Shown: positions 8,826 to 18,330 of the stretch, piece by piece
Layout of the letters: every line of letters begins with the position of its first letter
Numbering within the stretch: the first letter of the stretch is position 1
From: Microthrixaceae bacterium
Lineage (GTDB): Bacteria; Actinomycetota; Acidimicrobiia; Acidimicrobiales; Microtrichaceae
Length of the DNA: 64,000 bases
Direction of reading: 5' to 3'
Assembly: GCA_023957975.1 (NCBI GenBank)
Contig: JAMLGM010000009.1
Span: forward strand, 1 to 64,000
Notes under the pieces: model-generated
Told to the model about the DNA's origin: nothing
What the model saw: the letters and a program-made list of their open reading frames with translations, nothing else
Database searches by the model: none
Position numbers and translations under genes: made by a program

Positions 8826-9551
8826 TCAGCCGAAGACCAGGGGAATTGCGGTGATCGCGTTGAACGTGGCGTGCACCAGGATCGCCGTGCTGAGCCGGCC
8901 GGTAAGTTTCGTTGCGATCGCGCAGATCAAACCGACCGCGATCAGGCCCGGAAGCTGCAGCCCCTGCAGGTGCAACGCCCCGAAGGCCACGGCGCTCAAC
9001 ACGATCGCTCCCCAGGTTCCGAACGAGTGCAGCCCTCGCAACAGGACGCCGCGGTAGATCGTCTCCTCCGCGATCGGAGCGCACAGGACCGTCATCATGA
9101 GAAACACCAACGCACCCCACCGCGAACCCGACGCAGTGTCGGCCAGTTCACGCGCCGCTTCACCCAGTTCGTCGGCCCCGGTATCGGTCAGGCGGAAGAT
9201 GGGCCAGTACAGCAGCGGCAACACCACCCACTGGATGAACATGCCACCGCCGACCCCGATCACCAGATCGACCGGTCGAAACCGCAACCCCAACTCGGCG
9301 ACCGGATCGGCGTGCGTGCGTCGCATCAGAAACCAGGTCAACACCACCGCCGCGATCCACAGCGGCGAGGTTGCCGCGGCCTGCCAACCGATCGGAATGT
9401 CGGAAACGCTTCCGGACGCCGAATATCCCGACGCCACGATCACCAGACTCCCCCCGAGAATCAACGACGCGTGCGAGCCAAGCACCACGCCGACCGCCTG
9501 GGCGCTCGACCACGGCGGCGCGACGTCCTCGACGAAGGAGGGTCGCTTCAC
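8826..9551 (-). CDS. CPBP-family intramembrane metalloprotease
   Basis: A 241-residue membrane protein of the CAAX protease/bacteriocin-processing (Abi) family. The catalytic glutamates are in EETIYRG near residue 164, with the further conserved motifs FGALHLQG and HATFN near residues 201 and 229. There are about seven membrane helices. GTG 9551 is chosen because it lies two bases after the DUF3499 stop, implying coupling; a longer frame overlaps DUF3499 entirely. Substrate unknown. Members act in protein processing or in bacteriocin self-immunity, but nothing nearby points to a bacteriocin. Confidence 0.85.
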   Translation of the reverse strand: MKRPSFVEDVAPPWSSAQAVGVVLGSHASLILGGSLVIVASGYSASGSVSDIPIGWQAAATSPLWIAAVVLTWFLMRRTHADPVAELGLRFRPVDLVIGVGGGMFIQWVVLPLLYWPIFRLTDTGADELGEAARELADTASGSRWGALVFLMMTVLCAPIAEETIYRGVLLRGLHSFGTWGAIVLSAVAFGALHLQGLQLPGLIAVGLICAIATKLTGRLSTAILVHATFNAITAIPLVFG

Positions 9552-9553
9552 GC

Positions 9554-9787
9554 TCAGGCGGTCTTGCGATGCTCGAACATGGGCAGCGACGTTACCCGAC
9601 GCGAATCCTGCAGCGTCCAGCCACGCGGCACCCGCAGCGTGTCGGCGTGGGGCCCGCACAGGTCGTGCACCATCGGGTGGGCCTGCGGCGCAAGGTCCTC
9701 GAGGAACACAACGCTGTTGGCGTAGTTGTAACTGAGTGTCGCGACGGCGTGGCGGTCACACCCCGGACGTGCACAGGTCCTGCTCAT
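9554..9787 (-). CDS. DUF3499 family protein
   Basis: A 77-residue protein of the actinobacterial DUF3499 family (the Rv3258c type in M. tuberculosis, from memory). Typical features are the start RTCARPGCDRHAVATLSY, a second Cys/His site HDLCGPHAD and the conserved VPRGW near residue 52. The Cys/His pattern suggests metal binding; function is unknown. In relatives, as here, it lies in the manB/whiB2 neighbourhood. MSRT at 9787 is taken as the start because it matches the family; an upstream GTG/ATG would add seven residues. Confidence 0.88.
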   Translation of the reverse strand: MSRTCARPGCDRHAVATLSYNYANSVVFLEDLAPQAHPMVHDLCGPHADTLRVPRGWTLQDSRRVTSLPMFEHRKTA

Positions 9788-9907
9788 CGGCGGCGACGAT
9801 AGTGTCATCGGGTCGGCAACCCGCGGATGGCCACCCGCTTGGGACTGCGAGGTTGGGACTGAGCGCGACCTCTCAGATTCCGATCACGCAAGGCCCGCCA
9901 CAGCTTC

Positions 9908-9913
9908 TAGGCT
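9908..9913 (+). promoter_or_regulatory. -10 element of a leaderless ftsH promoter
   Basis: TAGGCT ends 7 bases before the ftsH ATG at 9921, so transcription would start at or next to the A of the ATG. No ribosome site fits in that space. Confidence 0.5.
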
Positions 9914-9920
9914 GTACGCC

Positions 9921-11936
9921 ATGGCTGCCGAGCCCTCTCCCCCATCCCAGAAGCCGAACAGTCCCCAAGGGCCCTTCTCCAAGGGCGATCAGGGGTTGCC
10001 GCGCTGGACGCTGTTCATCGTCGCCGGCATCGTGATGATCGCCATGTTCGCCGCGACCCGAGTCGAATCCTCGTCGCGAAACGAGATCGAATACAGCGAG
10101 TTCCTCGCGAAGGTCGAGTCTGGCGACGTCAAAGAGGCGACGTGGGACAACTCCACGACGATCATCACCGGCACGCTCGACGACGGCACGAAGTTCCAGA
10201 CCACCGGCCCGGTCACACCAGATGAAGCGACGATGGCGCTGTTGCGCAGCAACACGAAGCTGACGTTCCATACGAACCAGCCCAATCTGCTCACCGACCT
10301 GATACCGGTGTTCCTCCCGATTCTCCTGCTGATCGGCTTCTTCGTCTGGATGCAGCGTCGGGCTCAGGGGCAGATGGGCGGCATCATGTCGATCGGGCGC
10401 AGCCGCGCTAAGACCTACAGTTCCGAACGGCCGGCGACCACTTTTGCCGATGTCGCCGGATACGAGGGCGTCAAGACCGAGATCAAAGAGGTCGTCGACT
10501 TCCTCAAGGAACCCGATCGCTTCTCCGAGATCGGTGCTCGCATCCCCAAGGGCATCCTGCTCGTCGGCCCTCCCGGAACCGGCAAGACCCTCATCGCACG
10601 TGCGGTCGCCGGCGAGGCGGGAGTGCCGTTTTTGTCCGTGTCGGGTTCGGACTTCATGGAGATGTTCGTCGGGGTGGGCGCCAGCCGGGTGCGTGACCTG
10701 TTCGACTCGGCCCGCAAGATGGGCCGAGCGATCATCTTCATCGACGAGATCGACTCCATCGGCCGCAAACGCGGCGCCGGACTCGGGGGCGGCCACGACG
10801 AGCGCGAGCAGACCCTGAACCAGATGCTGTCGGAGATGGACGGGTTCGAGGCGACCGAAGGCATCGTGATGATGGCGGCCACGAACCGCCCCGACATCTT
10901 GGACCCCGCGCTGCTGCGCCCCGGCCGCTTCGACCGCCAGGTCGTGGTTCCGCTGCCCGAAATCACCGATCGCCGCCAGATCCTCGACGTCCACGTGCGT
11001 CACAAGCGGTTGGCGAACGATGTCGATCTCGACCTGGTCGCCCGCGGCACGCCGGGCATGAGCGGCGCCGAGCTGGCCAACCTCGTCAACGAGGCCGCCC
11101 TGCACGCCGTTCGCCAGGGTTCGCAGTACATCCGCAACATCGATTTCGAGTACGCCCGCGACCGGGTGCTCATGGGCGCCAAGCGCGAGTCGATGGTGCT
11201 GTCGGACAAGGAAAAGGAACTGACCGCCTATCACGAGGCTGGCCACGCGGTGTGTGCCGCGGTGCTCGACCACACCGATCCGCTGCACAAGGTGACCATC
11301 ATTCCGATGGGGATGGCGCTCGGAGTCACGATCTCGCTTCCCGAGGAAGACCGCCACAGCTACGACCAGAAGTACCTTGAGGACTCGATCGTGATGGCGA
11401 TGGGCGGCCGGATCGCCGAGCGTCTGGTGTTCGGCGTCGTCTCGACCGGGGCCAACAACGACCTCGTCGTGTCCACCGAACGCGCCCGCAAGATGGTGCG
11501 CGAATGGGGCATGAGCGACCGTATCGGACCGATGGCGTGGGGCTCTCAAGGGCAGGTGTTCCTCGGAGACGACCTCATGGGTGGCGGCCGTGAGTACTCC
11601 GATGAGACCGCTCGCGTCATCGACGAGGAGGTCGAGCGTATTTTGCGCGATTGCGAACAGCGCTGCATCGACACCCTCACCACCGAGCGCAAGGGGCTCG
11701 ACGCCGTCGCTCAGGCGCTGTTGGCGCACGAGACGATTTCTGGCGCCGATGTCAACCGCCTGATCGCTCAGAGCCGCGGCGCCATCGTGTCGCCTCCCGA
11801 CCCGGCGGCAACCCCTCCGACCCCGCCGGTTCAGCCGCAGCAGGCGTTCTACCCTCCGCCTGCCCCAGCTCCGGCGCGCACCCCGTTGATCCCGCCGCTC
11901 AGCCCACCACCGGACCTGAGCGCACCCCCGGCCTGA
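9921..11936 (+). CDS. ftsH: ATP-dependent zinc metalloprotease FtsH
   Basis: Membrane-bound AAA protease that degrades misfolded or regulated membrane and cytosolic proteins. It has 671 residues: membrane helices at about 29-46 and 124-144 flanking a short extracytoplasmic domain, Walker A GPPGTGKT (216-223), Walker B IIFIDEID (271-278), the second region of homology around 321-340, and zinc site HEAGH (438-442). The last 50 or so residues are Pro/Ala-rich and probably disordered. The gene stands alone, divergent from DUF3499 and convergent with the thioredoxin-like gene. Confidence 0.98.
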   Translation: MAAEPSPPSQKPNSPQGPFSKGDQGLPRWTLFIVAGIVMIAMFAATRVESSSRNEIEYSEFLAKVESGDVKEATWDNSTTIITGTLDDGTKFQTTGPVTPDEATMALLRSNTKLTFHTNQPNLLTDLIPVFLPILLLIGFFVWMQRRAQGQMGGIMSIGRSRAKTYSSERPATTFADVAGYEGVKTEIKEVVDFLKEPDRFSEIGARIPKGILLVGPPGTGKTLIARAVAGEAGVPFLSVSGSDFMEMFVGVGASRVRDLFDSARKMGRAIIFIDEIDSIGRKRGAGLGGGHDEREQTLNQMLSEMDGFEATEGIVMMAATNRPDILDPALLRPGRFDRQVVVPLPEITDRRQILDVHVRHKRLANDVDLDLVARGTPGMSGAELANLVNEAALHAVRQGSQYIRNIDFEYARDRVLMGAKRESMVLSDKEKELTAYHEAGHAVCAAVLDHTDPLHKVTIIPMGMALGVTISLPEEDRHSYDQKYLEDSIVMAMGGRIAERLVFGVVSTGANNDLVVSTERARKMVREWGMSDRIGPMAWGSQGQVFLGDDLMGGGREYSDETARVIDEEVERILRDCEQRCIDTLTTERKGLDAVAQALLAHETISGADVNRLIAQSRGAIVSPPDPAATPPTPPVQPQQAFYPPPAPAPARTPLIPPLSPPPDLSAPPA

Positions 11937-11969
11937 GTCGGCATTGCAGGTCTGATCGAGGGCGTGGTC

Positions 11970-11993
11970 TGATCGGGAGCGACGGCCCGATCA
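11970..11993. terminator. hairpin between convergent ftsH and thioredoxin-like gene
   Basis: TGATCGGG, an 8-base loop, then CCCGATCA: a perfect 8-bp stem. It begins 33 bases after the ftsH stop and its right arm contains the stop codon of the opposing gene. There is no long T-run, so termination is inferred from position and symmetry only. Confidence 0.45.
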
Positions 11994-12440
11994 GTGATTT
12001 CCGCAGCCGCCCTCGGGGAGCGAACCCGGCTCTCGCACCTCGGCGACGGCGGCCCACAGGTGCGATGCCGAGGTGGGCCCGAGGAACGAACGCCGCACAA
12101 CCCCGGCGGCATCGCAGATGACGACGGTCGGGACCGCGGTGATGCGGTAGCGCTCATGCATCGATCGCGCCTTGCCGTACTCCACGATGTCGATCGCCAC
12201 CTCGTCCGAGGCGAGAATCTCAACCTTGGCGACCACATCGCTGCAGGTGTCACACGTTGCAGAGGTGAACGCGGCGACCAGCCAGTCGGCTTCGGGCCGG
12301 GCGAAATCGCGACGGTCGAGTTGGGCCGGGGCGACGTGTTCCACCGATTGAGTCGGGGCATCGGGCCGTCGACGCTGCAACAACACCGCAGCAGCCACCG
12401 CCACCAGCAGGATCGGGATCATGATCAGGACGCGATCCAC
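11991..12440 (-). CDS. membrane-anchored thioredoxin-like protein
   Basis: A 149-residue protein: one N-terminal membrane helix (about residues 5-22) followed by a thioredoxin fold facing outward. The redox motif CDTC is near residue 60, in FTSATCDTC, and the cis-proline motif AVPTVV is near residue 103. It probably handles thiol-disulfide exchange at the cell envelope. GTG 12440 is chosen because GGGAGG stands 9 bases upstream, overlapping the end of the DUF5719 gene five bases away, so the two are coupled. The C-terminal Cys in GGCGNH is unusual. Confidence 0.8.
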   Translation of the reverse strand: MDRVLIMIPILLVAVAAAVLLQRRRPDAPTQSVEHVAPAQLDRRDFARPEADWLVAAFTSATCDTCSDVVAKVEILASDEVAIDIVEYGKARSMHERYRITAVPTVVICDAAGVVRRSFLGPTSASHLWAAVAEVREPGSLPEGGCGNH

Positions 12441-12445
12441 CGCCG

Positions 12446-13942
12446 TCAGCCTCCCGTCACCGGCAGCGGCATCACCGATTCCCGAATCGGCAACGCGGTC
12501 CACACCGCCAGGTCGGTGGCGGCGCCACTCGTCGTGCGTCCCGCCACCACCACCGGGCTCGTCGCATCGACCCGGAGACCGATGTTGACGTCTGCGAGTT
12601 GGCTGATGTCGTAGGCCACCGTCCCGAGTGGGGCGATCTCTTGGTTCTCGACGATCACCTCGGCGGGAGCGCCGTCCCCCGAACGGGCGATTCGTGTGAT
12701 CGTCACTACGGCGATCGACTCCGGCGATGGGTTCGCCACCGCCACGACCGACTGGCTCTCCGAAGCCGGGTCGACGCTGCTCACGATCCACGAGGTCGCC
12801 TGCACCGTCGCCCCGACCTGCGCAGCGAGGCCGCCCGCAAGCGCCGGGCGCGTATTCGGCTCGCCGGTGCCAGAAGCCGCGGTGATCGACACGACGCTGT
12901 TCACCACGATGCCGACGTCGGACAGCGACTCGACATGAATCCAGCGCAACTCGGTGGTCGAAAGGCGCCCTTCGGCGGTGAGATCGATGAGCGTGTACTG
13001 GCGGCCGGGGAGATCGAACGTGAACGGTTCGGGCATCATCTCGGTCGCGACGCCCTGGGGAAACACCGACGCGATCACCGCGGTGTCCTCACTGCTCGGG
13101 TTGAAGATCCACAGCTTCTCGCTGAAGTCCGAGCCCGTGAACGAATAAGGAATCACCCAGTTCGTCGCCGGGTGCTGCACCCCGATCGTCGCACGAAGCC
13201 CGTTGCCCGCGACCGTCTGGGCGAGGCCCGCCACGAAGCGCCCGGAGCGGCCTTCCACCGCGATCGAGAACTGTTCACGCAGCTCTGCGACCTCGGGAAT
13301 CGTGCCGAGGTCCAACAGGCGCGACGATCGCGCCGGCACGATGACCCCCGACACCGGCCCCGGAATGCGCACCCCGCCTTCAATCGTGACGCGGACATCG
13401 ACGCTGAGCGACGTGGGAAACGGGTTGACGAGCCATAACTGGGCGAACGACCCGGTCGTCGTCTGCGCCGCGGCGAAATACGCTTGCTGGGCCGCCTCGG
13501 TCACACAATCGGCCTGATCGCTTCGGTTGGGTGCCACGAGCTTCTGAGCGACCGTGGCCGAACCTCCCGAGATCTCCACCGTCGCCCCGCCGTCGACCCG
13601 ATCGTCGAGGCGCACCTCCGTGACGGTGTTGGCCGCAGCATTCACCGTTTCGGACACGGTCGTCGACCCGTCCTCGAGCGCAGCGGTGCGATACATCGTC
13701 ACCTCGGCGACCACGGCTCGGTCCTCGGTCGTGATCAGAATCGAGTTCGTCGGCGCCGCAGCCTCGCCAGCCGTTGAGGTTCCGAACGGGCAGAACCACG
13801 TCGAACCACTGCCACGCCCGCTCGTCTCGCCGCCGACGACCGGGTTCGGTGAAGGCTGCCCGATCCCCTCGGGTTCGACGAACTGGTTCATCGCCGCGAT
13901 CGCGGCGACCGACATGACGATGATCAACACCCGGCGAATCAC
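12446..13942 (-). CDS. DUF5719 family exported protein
   Basis: A 498-residue protein with an N-terminal signal/anchor helix (VLIIVMSVAAIAAM) and a long extracytoplasmic beta-rich part with repeated phrases such as LWLVNPFP, LWIFNPSS and VAVANPSP, each about 100 residues apart, suggesting repeated beta-sandwich units. In actinobacteria DUF5719 proteins usually follow a very large GT2-membrane protein, as here: the start GTG overlaps the stop of that gene by four bases. Probably a partner of the glycosyltransferase at the cell surface. Biochemical role unknown. Confidence 0.8.
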   Translation of the reverse strand: MIRRVLIIVMSVAAIAAMNQFVEPEGIGQPSPNPVVGGETSGRGSGSTWFCPFGTSTAGEAAAPTNSILITTEDRAVVAEVTMYRTAALEDGSTTVSETVNAAANTVTEVRLDDRVDGGATVEISGGSATVAQKLVAPNRSDQADCVTEAAQQAYFAAAQTTTGSFAQLWLVNPFPTSLSVDVRVTIEGGVRIPGPVSGVIVPARSSRLLDLGTIPEVAELREQFSIAVEGRSGRFVAGLAQTVAGNGLRATIGVQHPATNWVIPYSFTGSDFSEKLWIFNPSSEDTAVIASVFPQGVATEMMPEPFTFDLPGRQYTLIDLTAEGRLSTTELRWIHVESLSDVGIVVNSVVSITAASGTGEPNTRPALAGGLAAQVGATVQATSWIVSSVDPASESQSVVAVANPSPESIAVVTITRIARSGDGAPAEVIVENQEIAPLGTVAYDISQLADVNIGLRVDATSPVVVAGRTTSGAATDLAVWTALPIRESVMPLPVTGG

Positions 13943-16900
13943 AAGATCTCCTCGGAGGCGAGCAGTTCGGCCATCTCCGGATCATGCGGGCGCGCACGTC
14001 CGATCCACCACCGCATTCCGCGGCGATTGACCACCACCACCGCCAACGCGAGCAACTGCACGAGGTGCATCGCGACCTGAGTCGGCGGGGTTCGATACTC
14101 CAACGACGCGTTGCCACCGGTGCCGGTCGGCGCGGTCCACGCCCAGTCGCTCACCGAATCGAGTTCGACCTCGTCTCCGCCGACCTTCATCGTCCAGCGA
14201 TCGTCCAACCCGCTCAACAGCATCGACGTCTGGTCGGCCGACAGTTCGCCATCCAGCCGTGTCGGGGGCCGACCCGACGTGTCGACCGGTTGCAGCCCGA
14301 CCCGACCGACGAGGCTCAGCCCCACCTCGTCGCTCCACTCCGACGCGACATCGACATCGGTGGTCGACCAAACCGGAAGCGCGGCCAGGTTCTCGTACAC
14401 CTCGATACCCGGGGCCACATCGATCGACGACAGGTCGAACTGCTGGCGAAGCCGTTCCTTCATCACCGCATCGATCTCGTACAGCGTTCGCCCGTAGGGC
14501 AACGGCGCGAGCCGCTCCTGCACCACCACATAGCGGATACCGAACTGCGCAAGGGAGGCTCCGACACGGCTCGTCTCGCCGCGACGAACCTCGCTGAGAA
14601 GGCGTGCCAGCTCCGCTTCTCCGGCGCCCTTCGCAGGCGGGAACAGATCCGGCAACCCCGACGACACGCCGGTCGACACCGCGAACTTCATGCCGTCGCC
14701 GAACCTCCAACCCGCTTGGGCAACAGCGTCCGCATCGCCGATCCACAAGGTCCGGAAGTTCTCGATCTCGGCCCCGGTGCTCAACGACTCGAGCGCATCG
14801 TCGACGTCGCTCGTCGGCGCATCCCATCGACCGTTGAGCGAATCGAGCAACAACGGCAGGACCGCAACCAGAACCCCGACGGCGCACAGAACCGCCGCGA
14901 CGTGGCGGATGCCGAAGGCGGTTCCCGACAGGGTTGTCGTGATCGCTTCGGCAGCGACCCCGACGCACAGCGCAGCGCCCAACGCTGCCGGAACCAGCAG
15001 AACCTCGGGCACCGGCAGCGCCACCGACGGGGCCAACAGGCCGGCGAGTGCAACGAGCCCGAAACCCACAAGCGCCGAGACGAGTCCGAACAACGTCCAA
15101 CGAAACACCGGACCGACCGTGATCAGGACGGCGGCAGCGATCGCCACGAGCAACCCGCCGCTCAGGAAGGTCCCATGGGCACCCGTGTCGAACACCAGCG
15201 CCTCAGAGACGCCGATCGGAGCGCCACGCCCGGCGGCATTGCCCAACAAGACCTCAACACGGTTCGCCCCGCCCAACACCGAGATGGTCCACGGCAGGTG
15301 CACCAACGCCGACACGCCGAGCGAGCCGACGGCGACCAGACCGAGCCGGCCGAGATTGCCGCGGGACCCGGCGCCGACCACGACCGCCATCACGACAGCC
15401 AACAGCGCCACCACCAACACGATCACCGGCGCGACGGTGGCGCCGATGGCGACGATCAACCCGAGCGCGAACGTCTGTTGAAGCACCGAACGCTCGGCAC
15501 GTTCGGTGTCGGCGAACGGTTCGAACGCTCCGGCCGCGGCGAGGCGCGCCACGATCGACGGGGCAAGCGCCCAGACGACGAGCGCCTGCCATCGCCCCTC
15601 GGCGATGGCGTTGTACGGAATCGGATTGGCGAGGTAAGCGACCAAAACGGCCGTCCGAGCGAGCGGCGACCCGACGCCGCGCAGCAGGCGCCAGGCGCCG
15701 AGTGCCCCGACGCCGAGCGGGGCGAGGAACACCACGGTTCGAACCAGCCCCTCCGAACCGAACGTCATCCAGTTCAAGGCACCGACCACGAAAGCCACCG
15801 TGGGGGACCCTCCGGATTGGCCGAGACCGGCGCTTCGCCAGCCGCTCCACCACTCCCGCAGCAGATCGCCGGAGGGAGAATTGGTGACGAACTCGCGAAC
15901 CACCGGAACCCCGCCGGTGATCAGCGACCGCGACCCTCCCACGAGCACGACCGCGGCGATGAGGAAGGCACCGATGCCCCAAATTCCCGTGTTGTGTGCA
16001 TCGTTGGGGCCTGACATCCCTCGCGCTGCGGCGGCGACCGCCTGGCCGAGCGAACGATCTCTCGCGGTGTAGGCGTGGAAGAAGTTGGTGAAGCGCGCGC
16101 TTCCCTTGATCTGCAGACGTCGGATCTCGTCATCGGGGGTACGCCGGGATTTCTGGGTGGAACGGCGAATCGAAAGGGTCCGCGGTAGATGCCCGAGGTT
16201 CCACATGAATGCGGTGAACACGTCGCCGGCCTGACGCCAACGACCGCGCAACAGCGCCCCGACCAGGTCGAGCACCCCGAGCACCATGGCCTGGGGAAGG
16301 ATTCGCAGCAGCGTCAGGGCGCTGTAACAGGCCAACATGATGCGCGCCTGGTGCCGCAAGGCCAGACGCAGGCCACGCTCATGGGCCTTGTCGAAGGTCG
16401 ATTCAGCGTGATGAAACACCTGTGCGGCGGGCATGACCACCGTGCGTGCTCCGGCGACCCGGGCACGCCAGCACAGGTCGAGTTCCTCGCCCGAGCCGTC
16501 GATGTCGGTGGAGAACCCGCCGAGATCCCGAAAGAGATCGCAGCGCACCAACATGGCCGCACCCGACACCACGAACGCCTCACGAATGGCGTCGTGTTGG
16601 GACTGGTCGAGCTCGCCCGGTTCGGCGTAGGGCCACAGGAAGCCGAACTTATCGATCGAGGCGCCAACGTCGGTCAGCGTCCGACGGTCGGCGCCGTCGA
16701 GCAGCTTCGCTCCGACGATTCCGGCGTTGGAGCGGAACGCCTCCTCGACCATCGCCTGCACCGCACCTTTGCCCAGTTCCACGTCATCGTGCAGCACCAG
16801 GTAGAACGACGCACCATCGACGGTGCCGAGCGCGGCGTTCGCGGCCACAGCGAAACCGCCGGCGTCGATCCGCTTGACGAACGCCGTCGGCAACACCTCA

Positions 16901-17250
16901 GCCACCCGTTCGGTGGGGTCGGAGTCAGAACCGGCATCGACCACGAGGGTGACGAGGTTGGCGTACTCCTGAGCCGAGATCGACGCCAGAAGATCGTCGA
17001 AGCGAGCGCCCGGGTTGCGGGTGACGATGACGGCGACCACCGCCGGAACCCCAACTCCGGCGACGGGCGATTCGGCCTCGTCGGCAGCGTCGTAGCCCTC
17101 CACGAACGGCGTTGCGTCGGGGTTCCACTCCTCGTCGGCGGACGCGGGCGACTCGACGGAGGAACTCGACGATGGACGGTCCGATCGCGTCGTGTCGGAG
17201 CGACGACGCCGAGAACCGGAAGTTGGGGAAGCTGGACGGCGTGCAGACAT
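13939..17250 (-). CDS. giant GT2 glycosyltransferase with polytopic membrane region
   Basis: A protein of 1103 residues. Residues 1-70 are Ser/Arg-rich and disordered. Residues of about 75-320 are a GT2 domain (VVAVIVTRNP at the start, HDDVE for metal binding, GEELDLCWRARVAG as the acceptor-side motif). The rest has about 12 membrane helices and a late extracytoplasmic domain with a final helix before the C-terminus. The likely role is to add sugars to an envelope polymer. ATG 17250 is chosen because upstream codons run into the divergent regulator gene and have no family-like sequence. It heads an operon with DUF5719 and the thioredoxin-like gene. Confidence 0.82.
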   Translation of the reverse strand: MSARRPASPTSGSRRRRSDTTRSDRPSSSSSVESPASADEEWNPDATPFVEGYDAADEAESPVAGVGVPAVVAVIVTRNPGARFDDLLASISAQEYANLVTLVVDAGSDSDPTERVAEVLPTAFVKRIDAGGFAVAANAALGTVDGASFYLVLHDDVELGKGAVQAMVEEAFRSNAGIVGAKLLDGADRRTLTDVGASIDKFGFLWPYAEPGELDQSQHDAIREAFVVSGAAMLVRCDLFRDLGGFSTDIDGSGEELDLCWRARVAGARTVVMPAAQVFHHAESTFDKAHERGLRLALRHQARIMLACYSALTLLRILPQAMVLGVLDLVGALLRGRWRQAGDVFTAFMWNLGHLPRTLSIRRSTQKSRRTPDDEIRRLQIKGSARFTNFFHAYTARDRSLGQAVAAAARGMSGPNDAHNTGIWGIGAFLIAAVVLVGGSRSLITGGVPVVREFVTNSPSGDLLREWWSGWRSAGLGQSGGSPTVAFVVGALNWMTFGSEGLVRTVVFLAPLGVGALGAWRLLRGVGSPLARTAVLVAYLANPIPYNAIAEGRWQALVVWALAPSIVARLAAAGAFEPFADTERAERSVLQQTFALGLIVAIGATVAPVIVLVVALLAVVMAVVVGAGSRGNLGRLGLVAVGSLGVSALVHLPWTISVLGGANRVEVLLGNAAGRGAPIGVSEALVFDTGAHGTFLSGGLLVAIAAAVLITVGPVFRWTLFGLVSALVGFGLVALAGLLAPSVALPVPEVLLVPAALGAALCVGVAAEAITTTLSGTAFGIRHVAAVLCAVGVLVAVLPLLLDSLNGRWDAPTSDVDDALESLSTGAEIENFRTLWIGDADAVAQAGWRFGDGMKFAVSTGVSSGLPDLFPPAKGAGEAELARLLSEVRRGETSRVGASLAQFGIRYVVVQERLAPLPYGRTLYEIDAVMKERLRQQFDLSSIDVAPGIEVYENLAALPVWSTTDVDVASEWSDEVGLSLVGRVGLQPVDTSGRPPTRLDGELSADQTSMLLSGLDDRWTMKVGGDEVELDSVSDWAWTAPTGTGGNASLEYRTPPTQVAMHLVQLLALAVVVVNRRGMRWWIGRARPHDPEMAELLASEEIL

Positions 17251-17406
17251 AGATGAAGGGTGTGGTGCGACTGAGCGCTGTGAATAGTAGACCGCGACGA
17301 CTTCACGGCGGCTCCGCCCCAACTTCGGCGGCAGGCCGCCCCAGTCGACCGGAGGTTTCTCTATCGGCTGGTAGGATTTCGAGGTCGACGCACCCTCGGA
17401 GCTGCC

Positions 17407-18081
17407 ATGGCAGGAGCCCTCGCCCCAATCGACCTCGAACACATGCGACAGCACCGCGCACTCGGCGACCCGACCCGCCATGCCGTGTTCGTCCACCTTC
17501 GCGAAGCCGAACGCCCTGTCGATGTGGCCGAACTCACCGCCAAGTTCGGGCTCAACCACAACGCCATCCGCCAGCATCTGGCGCGTCTGGCCGACGCGGG
17601 TCTGATCACCGACGAGCTCCGGGCCTCCACCGGCCCGGGACGACCGGCAAAGCTCTATCGCGTCGTTCCCGGTGCGGCCCAACGTTGGGGCGGGACCAGC
17701 CCGCACGAGACGCTGGCGGACATGTTGCTCGAGATGGTCCGAACCGGACGCTCAGCGCTCGAGATCGGCCGCGACACCGGTCGTCGGCTCGCTGCAGACA
17801 ACGCCCCGGCGGGTTCCGCCGTCGAGATCCTCGACGGGGTCGCTAGGCGACTTGGCTTTGAACCGTGCGTCGAACTCACCGAGCGCGGAGCCGACATCGT
17901 GTTGGGGCGCTGCCCGTTTGTCGACCCGGCCACCACAGCACCCGAGATCGTGTGTGAGTTGCACCGGGGCATCGCGGAGGGCATCGCCGAGGCGACCGAC
18001 ACCGACGACGTCATCGAGGACCTCGTCATGCGCCCACCCGCCGCCGCCGGGTGCCGCATCAGGGTCGCTTCGTCGAACTGA
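17407..18081 (+). CDS. ArsR/SufR-like transcriptional regulator with C-terminal Cys cluster
   Basis: A 224-residue regulator. The N-terminal winged helix-turn-helix (about 14-90) has HRALGDPTRHAVFVHL and the recognition helix LNHNAIRQHLARLADAG. The C-terminal domain carries Cys154, Cys169, Cys183 and Cys216, with the LGRCPF and CELHRG motifs seen in SufR-type regulators, where such Cys bind a 4Fe-4S cluster. The first three spacings (14 and 13 residues between Cys) are close to SufR; the last (32) is longer. ATG 17407 has GGAG five bases upstream and TAGGAT at 17372-17377. Divergent from the giant glycosyltransferase. Target genes unknown. Confidence 0.82.
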   Translation: MAGALAPIDLEHMRQHRALGDPTRHAVFVHLREAERPVDVAELTAKFGLNHNAIRQHLARLADAGLITDELRASTGPGRPAKLYRVVPGAAQRWGGTSPHETLADMLLEMVRTGRSALEIGRDTGRRLAADNAPAGSAVEILDGVARRLGFEPCVELTERGADIVLGRCPFVDPATTAPEIVCELHRGIAEGIAEATDTDDVIEDLVMRPPAAAGCRIRVASSN

Positions 18082-18104
18082 CGGGGGTCGCGACGCGTTC
18101 AACC

Positions 18105-18254
18105 TCAGGACGGAGCGGGTCCAACGTCGGCTACGCCATCCTCGTCGTCGCCATCCTCGTCCTCCTCGTCGTCGAACAAGTGCGCCCAACACGGCGGGTC
18201 TCCCCCGAGGTCGTGAGCGTCGACCGTGCCGCCATCTCCCGGTTGCCGATTCAC
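18105..18254 (-). CDS. possible 49-residue acidic small protein
   Basis: Reads from GTG 18254: about 20 residues, then HDLGGDPPCWAHLF, then an Asp/Glu run (DDEEDEDGDDEDG). The GGDPPCWAHLF phrase looks like a conserved motif of short actinobacterial hypothetical proteins I recall only vaguely. The opposite strand reads as a Leu/Val run that mimics a membrane helix, which is the expected shadow of acidic codons. It fills most of the 249-base gap between the regulator and the next plus-strand gene. No good ribosome site is seen. Confidence 0.4.
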   Translation of the reverse strand: MNRQPGDGGTVDAHDLGGDPPCWAHLFDDEEDEDGDDEDGVADVGPAPS

Positions 18255-18330
18255 CAGCCAACCCCCTAGCGTTTTTCCATCACCTGGTAGTGAAACTATC
18301 ACCGGTGGAATCGAGACCGTCGGGGGTGCC

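Noticed and set aside
18285-18301. Operator-like GTGA-N5-TCAC before the polytopic membrane gene
   Set aside because: Arms of only 4 bp; expected often by chance.
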